The translations under genes and the position numbers were made by a program. Positions 58,087 through 64,000 of a stretch of 64,000 nt of DNA are shown here, piece by piece. Below the pieces are notes generated by a model. It had not been told where the DNA came from and did not search any database. It was given only the letters and a program-made list of their open reading frames with translations. This DNA is from Plantago ovata. Taxonomy: Eukaryota > Streptophyta > Magnoliopsida > Lamiales > Plantaginaceae. The DNA is taken from contig CM051458.1 in NCBI GenBank assembly GCA_028274465.1, positions 16,817,566 through 16,881,565 on the forward strand. The letters run 5' to 3'. Numbering within the stretch: the stretch's first letter is position 1; every line of letters starts with the position of its first letter.

Positions 58087-58230
58087 AACCTATTCTTCCG
58101 AATAGGTTTGGGGAGGGGGTTACACCATCATTAGACTTGTTTTTCGTTTTTTATTTCCGTATTGTGAGTTTGTTTTTTCCTTTTCCGTAATTTTTTTACT
58201 CCAACCTATTCTTTCAAATAGGTTTGGGGA
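58087..58230 (+). promoter_or_regulatory. Element B: two hairpin plus purine-tract units
   Basis: The hairpins are at 58087-58108 and 58203-58224 (the second with one mismatch), each followed by GGTTTGGGGA (58105-58114 and 58221-58230). These correspond to 30908-30935 and 30794-30821 in element A. Confidence 0.6.
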
Positions 58231-58275
58231 AGTCGTGTGAGTCATTTTGTTTCTTTTTCGTGGTGCTACTGCTGG

Positions 58276-58400
58276 CTAAAAAAATCGAAAAAAGAAGAAA
58301 GAAAAATTCCAGGAAAGAAGAAAAAAAGAAAAAAAAAGAAACTGGAACGGAAAAAAAAAGAAGAAAAAAAAGAGAAAAGACCCCATAAAAGCGAAGAAGG
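58276..58400 (+). repeat. Element B: purine-rich low-complexity stretch
   Basis: Mostly A and G with GAAAAAAG-type words; the matching stretch of A (30640-30745) reads as T and C on the plus strand. Lysine- or phenylalanine-rich frames here come from composition. Confidence 0.7.
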
Positions 58401-59008
58401 GTCCAAAAAAGAAAGCCAAATAGCAGTTTAGCAAAGTGTTATGTCTCATTTTCCAATTCTTGTAATGTTCGTAATCGTGTTGTAATTTTTTATTTTTTGT
58501 CTTTTGTTTTTGAGTGTCATCTGTTCTAGACCACCCTCGTCCTGCCATTCATGAAGTGGTAAATAGCTTAAGACTTTGCTTGAGAGAAGGGTAGAATAGG
58601 GGAGTGTTATCTTTTATAGGGAACCCTCCTTCGTTTGATGAGAGCCAGTACTGGTTCGACCTCTTTGAGGGAAACTCTTGAACTTGGTGAACAGCAGTAA
58701 GTCCTCAGTTTCATAGGCACGGGACAACCATTCGTATCTTAGCATGCTTCATTACGTCGTCACTGACTAGGTCCAGGTAGAGAATCTTACGAGAGACTAT
58801 CTTGTCTTGACATAAGTGCTTATGTGGATGTGTATGAGTCAATCGAGGTATTCTTCAACCTATATTCATGCTTTGATTTATATGGTTTTTGTTCATATGT
58901 TCTTGATAGATTCAGTAGATTAGTTTATTTTATTTGGCATGAGACTCCATTTTGTGTCTTGCATTGTGTTTTGCATTAGAGTCTAGCTTAGTTGCTTGAG
59001 AACAAGCA

Positions 59009-59028
59009 AAGGTTCGGTTTGGGGAGTT
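59009..59028 (+). promoter_or_regulatory. Element B: polypurine tract
   Basis: GGTTCGGTTTGGGGAGTT ends at the LTR start TGATGAA (59029); identical to the tract of element A. Confidence 0.8.
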
Positions 59029-60283
59029 TGATGAATGTATATTTTACACTTTCATTTAGGTCTTTTTCTCCTATATTAGCTATCCTCTATGTTAATTTAG
59101 CTATATTTTAGTGCATTTTATTAGAATAGTGTCACGTTTCCCTTTAGTTTTTATTTTACAGGTTTTGGTTGAAAAACGAGGATTTCAGGGCAATTATATT
59201 GAAGTTGACAAGGAATTGGTGTTCCAGAAGCCTATTTGGAGTATCTGAAGGTTTCCGGATAAGATTTGGAGTCTAGGGGTCGAATCTGGAGGTCAGAAGG
59301 CCACTAGAAGTCAGAAACCGAGTCCGAAAAGGGGAAGAAATCCAAAAACGCGTCGAAAACTGGCAAAATCCCGGAAAAATCTCCCGGGCGAATCGCCCGG
59401 GATGTGGGGCGAATCGCCCCACACCAGGCGAATCGCCCGGTGTGTGGGGCGAATCGCCCCACACAAATTCGAAGCCTATATATAGTTGCTCAGTTTTCTC
59501 CGTTTTTCATACTTTTCCAGACCTTCTCTCTCACCTTTCTCTGTAGTTTTAGGTAGGGACTTCCCAGAGCCTGTTCTGGGGGTTCGTAGCTTAGGAGATA
59601 CAGTTTCATAGCAGTTTGGAGCTTGTAAGATCGCGATTCTTCGGAGACTGACAACCTTCGGTAACATTGTATCTTACAGTTTTTCTACTTATTTTTATAT
59701 ATCTTTCAACATGTTTTCTTCTATGATTTCTGTTGATTGCATGACAACTATGAGTAGCTAAACTTATCGTTGGTGGTAGTATGTGAATTCTTAGCGAAGG
59801 GTTGATAATCATGCTAATGGCTATATCGCGCATTATACTACGTGTTATTGCTTTATTTCTTTGATCGAGCGGAATCTATATCTTCGTATGTTGATTAATT
59901 ATTGCACACAATTGGACAATAGTGCTTGACTTATCAGAATCTATATCGTTGTAGTGTGTGATAATTGCAACAGGACAAGTTTTTGATCAAAGATCTCCAT
60001 GCAAGACCGAGGAATTTACGCATGATTATTAACCCGTTATGCTTTGAAGGATCATACTATCACCAATCTCCATTATTTGTTAGAAAAACTTTTGCTATAC
60101 CGTCTGCTGTTTTTATATTCTTTGATTAAATTAGACAAAGCTAGTTATAGTCCTTAGAGAACGACACTCGAGGTCGTTCTACTGCTACACTACGGTTTTC
60201 GTTGTAGTTGTGAATTGCCTTTGGCTAAATAACAAATTTATTTGATTCGTTTGCGTTGGAACACGACACCAGCGCGTTCATCA
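59029..60283 (+). repeat. Element B: 3' LTR
   Basis: 1255 bp, nearly identical to 38550-39803. It has four palindromes at 59383-59464 and TATATATAG at about 59478-59486. Confidence 0.92.
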
Positions 60284-61450
60284 GAAACCTCTCAAACGTC
60301 CTCATGTATTAATATTGCAAATTGAACCGTCTAGGAATTCCATGTTGCCTAGTGTAGCACTTGCTTAATACAATGAGGCCTATGGGTCACACTATGTGGT
60401 GATTCAGCTTATCCGAATATCCTTGAAGATGGAATCGCAATTAATTTAGAATTAATTGTGATTGATGAATTATAATTGATTTGGAATTAATTATAATTAT
60501 TTGTGGCTCAATTAATAATTTGGAATTATTAATTGAATTGATTGATTAATTGTATTTTATGTAAATACAATTAAAGATTATATTTTAGAAATATAATAGA
60601 GGTTTGATTTGAAAGGATATGTTAATTTAGAATTAATATATGCACATGGGCAAAATCTACGTAGAGTTTGAATTGCCTTAGAATTATAAGAAATCGGAAC
60701 CCACCTAATCCCCTTGTATAGCCGCGCGACCAGTAGTAGTATGGGGAGGAGTTCGACTCCTTCCCATATTAGAAGTCAAGGGATAAGTTAGATTTTTCTG
60801 ATTGAGTTTTAATTTGATTGGGACTGAATCTAGAATTAAATTGGTTTCCTTGTGCAATAAGAGTTAGATTCTTATTCCTTTATTAAGTCTAATTGATTTT
60901 TCTTTAGACTTCTATTGACTACTATATAGTAGACTATTAGAGAGCTTTTTAATATGGTTGATTGCAGATCATTCTGATTAACCGAATTCTTAGAGAATTA
61001 TTCTACCAGTTTTCTTAGAGAAAATAAAAGCTCTCCTCCCCGACACCTCTCTATAGCCGCGCGCGCCACTCGCACCGGAGGAAAATTGTCACCCCATCTT
61101 CTTGGCCACATAAAGAATATCCTAGCATTCTTTCCGATAAGCTGTTCATCCGTGGATACCAAGGTTGAGGTTCAAAGAGCTTGAAACTAACTTTTATTGT
61201 CTTGCAGATAATCAAAGTATTGCAGATATCTTCGACTTCGACGAAGGAGAAGTTTCACCGGACTATTATGAAGACTTCATCGATTGGCATATCGATGCAA
61301 TACCTATTCTTGCTTTTGGAGTATTGTAAGTCTTCTGACTAATGTGTTTATTATATACATTATATGCATGATCAATTAACCTGCATGTTAAAAAAATTTT
61401 GAAATTTCGCTACGTACCCTAAGGGTAACTCTGACCATATTTTCTTACAG

Positions 61451-61462
61451 TGGTATCAGAGC
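61451..61462 (+). promoter_or_regulatory. Element E: primer-binding site (tRNA-iMet)
   Basis: TGGTATCAGAGC lies one base after the LTR end CTTACA, the standard Copia arrangement. Confidence 0.9.
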
Positions 61463-61698
61463 GAGGTTAATTGATTATGTATATACGTATATATGTTTTG
61501 TGATTATGTAGTTTATGTGGATGCATTTGATTCTATGATTAATTCGATTTTCGAAAGTTTTGTTTTTATATAAATTTAGAATTTATATTTAAATTTTTTT
61601 TTTATATATATATATATACCGCCTGCGTGACGCAGGCAGGTGCCTGCGTGCCGCAGGCGCCCTAGGGAACGGGATTCGATCCCGTCCCCATACATTAT

Positions 61699-61829
61699 TT
61701 TGTATAATAATCGAACCATTACAAAGCTAGTAATAAACTATAAATAATCTTGCACTTGGCGAGAATTGAACCTATGACCTCTAGTGTCATGACACCTCAG
61801 TCTAACCAATTGAGCTAGACCTCATTGGT
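61699..61829 (-). mobile_element. tRNA-derived SINE, copy 2
   Basis: On the minus strand this reads like the SINE at 1201-1352: A-box-like TAGCTCAATTGG, B-box-like GGTTCAATTC, the same middle (GATTATTTATAGTTTA) and an AT-rich tail. It is flanked by CCGTCCCCATACATTAT (61682-61698) and CCGTCCCCGTACATTAT (61830-61846), a 17-base direct repeat with one difference. Confidence 0.82.
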
Positions 61830-62347
61830 CCGTCCCCGTACATTATATATATATATATATATATTTATTTAATTTTTCCGGATTGAATCCAAAATCGAAT
61901 TTTTGAAAATTTTGAGGATTGAATTTTATATTTGGAATATAAATATGATTTAATTGTAATTATTCTTAACTAGAGGGGTTAAATTTAATTAGTATTAAGT
62001 TGAAGGGCTTATTTGTTATTTATCAATTTATTGTGTATTACAAATAAGTCTTTCTACTTTTGAATTTTTAATTTAACACCTCCATGGGTTCGAAAATTAC
62101 AATTGAGTCCTTCGGGTTTTCGAAAATTGCTACATGGTCAATAGAATTTTTGATTTTTCAATCTAGTCCAAATTTTCAATTTTTCATAGAGATTATAAGT
62201 ATGGGATTATAATTTTCATAATGAAATTATGAAGTCATTTGGCATCCATATAGGCTACTACTTGTTTGTTTGCTCGATATGTTATTGTTTGACAATGCAT
62301 GTTTAAATACCACGTATTTTACTTTCCGTTCGACTGCTATGCATGCG

Positions 62348-62515
62348 AGGTTAGGCGGCACCCTCTTATTTGTCGGACCGCATATTTTTATGTCTGGGTA
62401 GGCGGCGCCCATTATGTGCTTGACCGCGTTTAGAACTACAATGGATAGGCGGCATTGATTATGTGTAGACCGCTCATGCATGATGGGTAGGCGACGCCCT
62501 TATTTGTTTGTAGAT
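62348..62515 (+). repeat. Tandem repeat in the leader of element E
   Basis: Four imperfect units of about 45-48 bases, each with TAGGCGGC(G/A)CC (or close), then TTAT(T/G)TG and GACCGC. They are GC-richer than their surroundings. Confidence 0.75.
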
Positions 62516-63062
62516 GACTGATAACAACCCTCAAGCTACAAGCCCCATCCAATATAAGTGCAGAAATATGTATACGTATGTGTTTCTGAGATGCTTTCCA
62601 TGGGGTGCTTTAATTCTGAACTTTCATTGCGTTTCCCTGTATTGGCGACCTCGTCTTGCAGACTCGCAGTGATCGTCAGATTAGAGTAAGCCTATGGTTA
62701 TAACTTACTGCATATTGTATCTAGCAACCTCGATAGGTACAATATGTAGAGCGTCTGGTTAAATTAGATTTAACACCCAAGAGTTGCGTGGTGCAATTGG
62801 ATAGTCCTACCGGTCATATTATGTTATGCGACCAGCCCCCGTTGGAGTATAGCTTAGTATGGATTTGGATCTTGGCCACTACGGTAACTTGTTGAACATT
62901 ACTCGTATGTTTGTTTTGGGGGCAATCATATGTGAAAATAGTGGAAGCTAAACAGCTAACTGACCTTGTTGTTTAGTTATGTTGACTGTGTATTTAGAAA
63001 TAGTATTTCAATAGTTGATTTATTATTTTCGGTCTATACTATTTCTCCTTAGAAAAACCGAA

Positions 63063-64000
63063 ATGGCGAGTATCTCGCTCCGTGCTATCTTAGAGAAGCA
63101 AGTTTTGACCGGACCAAACTTCCTAGATTGGATCAGGAATATACGTTTGGTGGTGAGGTACGAAAAGATTGAGTACGTCTTGGACGACGCTATTCCCGTG
63201 TGTCCCGAGAATCAGACTGCCGATCAAGTTGCTGCTTGGAATCAAGCCAACAAGGCAAAGGCTGATAAGCATCAAGAGGCTGCTAGATCCGCGCAGTGTA
63301 TTATGCTGGCGGCAATGAGCAATGAGCTGCAGATACAACATGAAAGCATGTTGCCTGTATGAGATGCTGAAGCATCTTGAGTCGCTCTTTAGGACGACAG
63401 CTAGAAGTGTTGAATTTGATTTGATCAAAGAGATACACAGATGCAAGCTCAATGAAGGAGGGAACATGTCTGAACATGTTCTCAAGATGATTGGTCTCTT
63501 TGAGAAGCTTGCCAATGCCGGTGTCAAGATGGAGAATAAAATCATGGTGATCTTTGTCCTTCAATCATTGCCGAGTTCGTATTCGCAGTTCATCATTAAC
63601 TACACCATGAATGCGAAGGACGTTACACTGCCCGAGCTCCATAATCTGGTGAAGACATATGATCAAACTCTTCCTAAGAAGGAGAAATCGATCATGTATG
63701 TTGGGCAACCGTCTAACCCAAACCCTGAGAAACAATGGTGCTAAGGGTAAGGGAAAGTCGGGAGCCAAGGCCAACACTTCGAGTGATAGGCCTAAGCGTC
63801 TGAACTAGAAAAGGAAGTTCAAGAGGAGCGGAACGGTACGCACAGATGAATGTCTTTTCTGTAAGCAGAAAAAACATTGGAAGAAAGATTTCCCTAAGCT
63901 AAGGGCAGATCAAGCTAAGAAGCCGCCAGCTTCTAGCTCAGGTGTGTTTGTTATTGAAATGAACATGACTACTTTTGACTCCAATGGTTGGGTATTAGAT
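63063..64000 (+). pseudogene. Element E: Copia gag and start of protease, frameshifted, runs off the window
   Basis: The ATG at 63063 begins MASISLRAILEKQVLTGPNF, a typical Copia gag start (target Asn-Phe-x-x-Trp nearby). The frame stops at about 63360 (MLPV), shifts into the frame 63350-63744 (LFEKLANAGVKMENK; LPSSYSQF), and shifts again near 63735 into a basic linker. That linker has a stop near 63810 and then the zinc knuckle CLFCKQKKHWKKDF, in which the last Cys is Phe and the usual Gly is Lys. The window ends at NGWVLD, the start of the protease. With two shifts, a stop and a spoiled knuckle the copy is dead. Confidence 0.85.

Larger units (their letters stand above)
38550..60283 (+). 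mobile_element. Element B: second copy of the gag-only Gypsy family, host of element C
   Basis: LTRs at 38550-39803 and 59029-60283 have termini TGATGAA...TTCATCA and are flanked by the perfect duplication GAAAC (38545-38549 and 60284-60288). The primer site is cut after TTGGCGCC (39806-39813), where element C begins. B resumes at about 55598, at the position matching 33415 of A, so leader, gag and almost all protease are lost together with the outer part of C's 5' LTR. The unknown ORF, hairpin units and polypurine tract are kept. Confidence 0.88.
37588..61449 (+). mobile_element. Element E: 5' LTR of a Copia element, split by element B
   Basis: The LTR begins TGATAGTGTATATGTCC (37588), runs to 38549, resumes after element B at 60289 and ends TTTTCTTACA at 61449, about 2.1 kb without B. 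It is followed at 61451 by the primer site TGGTATCAGAGC. It is the same family as solo LTR F. Copia gag similarity follows inside (63063 on); the rest of the element lies beyond the window. Confidence 0.8.
61463..63062 (+). other. Element E: long leader between primer site and gag
   Basis: About 1.6 kb without coding potential. It contains two GC-rich hairpins (61619-61664), a SINE (61699-61829), (TA)n runs and a tandem repeat (62348-62515). Confidence 0.6.

Overview
This is repeat-rich nuclear DNA from a flowering plant, almost certainly a eudicot. The evidence is a spliced reticulon-like gene with plant exon structure, a plant family-1 glycosyltransferase, plant Copia and Gypsy retrotransposons with tRNA-iMet and tRNA-Asp primer sites, a CACTA element, Mutator-type remains, MITEs and tRNA-derived SINEs. 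The species cannot be fixed from the sequence.

Layout. Positions 1-8.7 kb hold the host genes: a complete five-exon reticulon-like gene (4085-5225, +) and a glycosyltransferase pseudogene (7275-8663, +), with a SINE, a Stowaway MITE and other small repeats between them. Positions 8.7-16.4 kb hold small transposons with terminal inverted repeats and a 4.4 kb element (11.45-15.88 kb) whose two arms carry many degenerate inward-facing repeats. From 16.4 kb to the end the window is nested transposons. Element D (about 16.4-28.3 kb, minus) is a decayed Copia with an extra ORF after pol. That ORF is split by solo Copia LTR F (18598-23513, target duplication CTCTA), which is itself split by CACTA element (20225-23224, target duplication TAG). 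A Mutator transposase fragment (about 28.26-37.07 kb, +) is split by element A (28750-37026, minus), a gag-protease Gypsy without reverse transcriptase (target duplication GCAAT). Element E (37588 to beyond the window, +) is a Copia whose 5' LTR is split by element B (38550-60283, +, target duplication GAAAC). B belongs to the same family as A. B is split by element C (39814 to about 55597, minus), a fairly complete Copia of Sirevirus-like layout with long extra ORFs after pol.

How the parts relate. A and B lack reverse transcriptase and integrase, so they must have moved with enzymes supplied by another element. Both copies keep gag-protease or its remains, a gene-like module (leader, intron with a TACTAAC branch site, ORF of unknown function), two hairpin-plus-purine-tract units, and GC-rich palindromes just upstream of the LTR TATA box. 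C keeps gag, protease, integrase, reverse transcriptase and RNase H with few frame breaks; its extra ORF contains three 72-75 bp introns that can be read through in frame, and the whole element is packed with the hexamer TCAGCA/TGCTGA.

A 100-N assembly gap at 52383-52482 lies between two copies of the same part of C. The copy before the gap is full of single-base indels, so this part looks like a false duplication from uncorrected reads.
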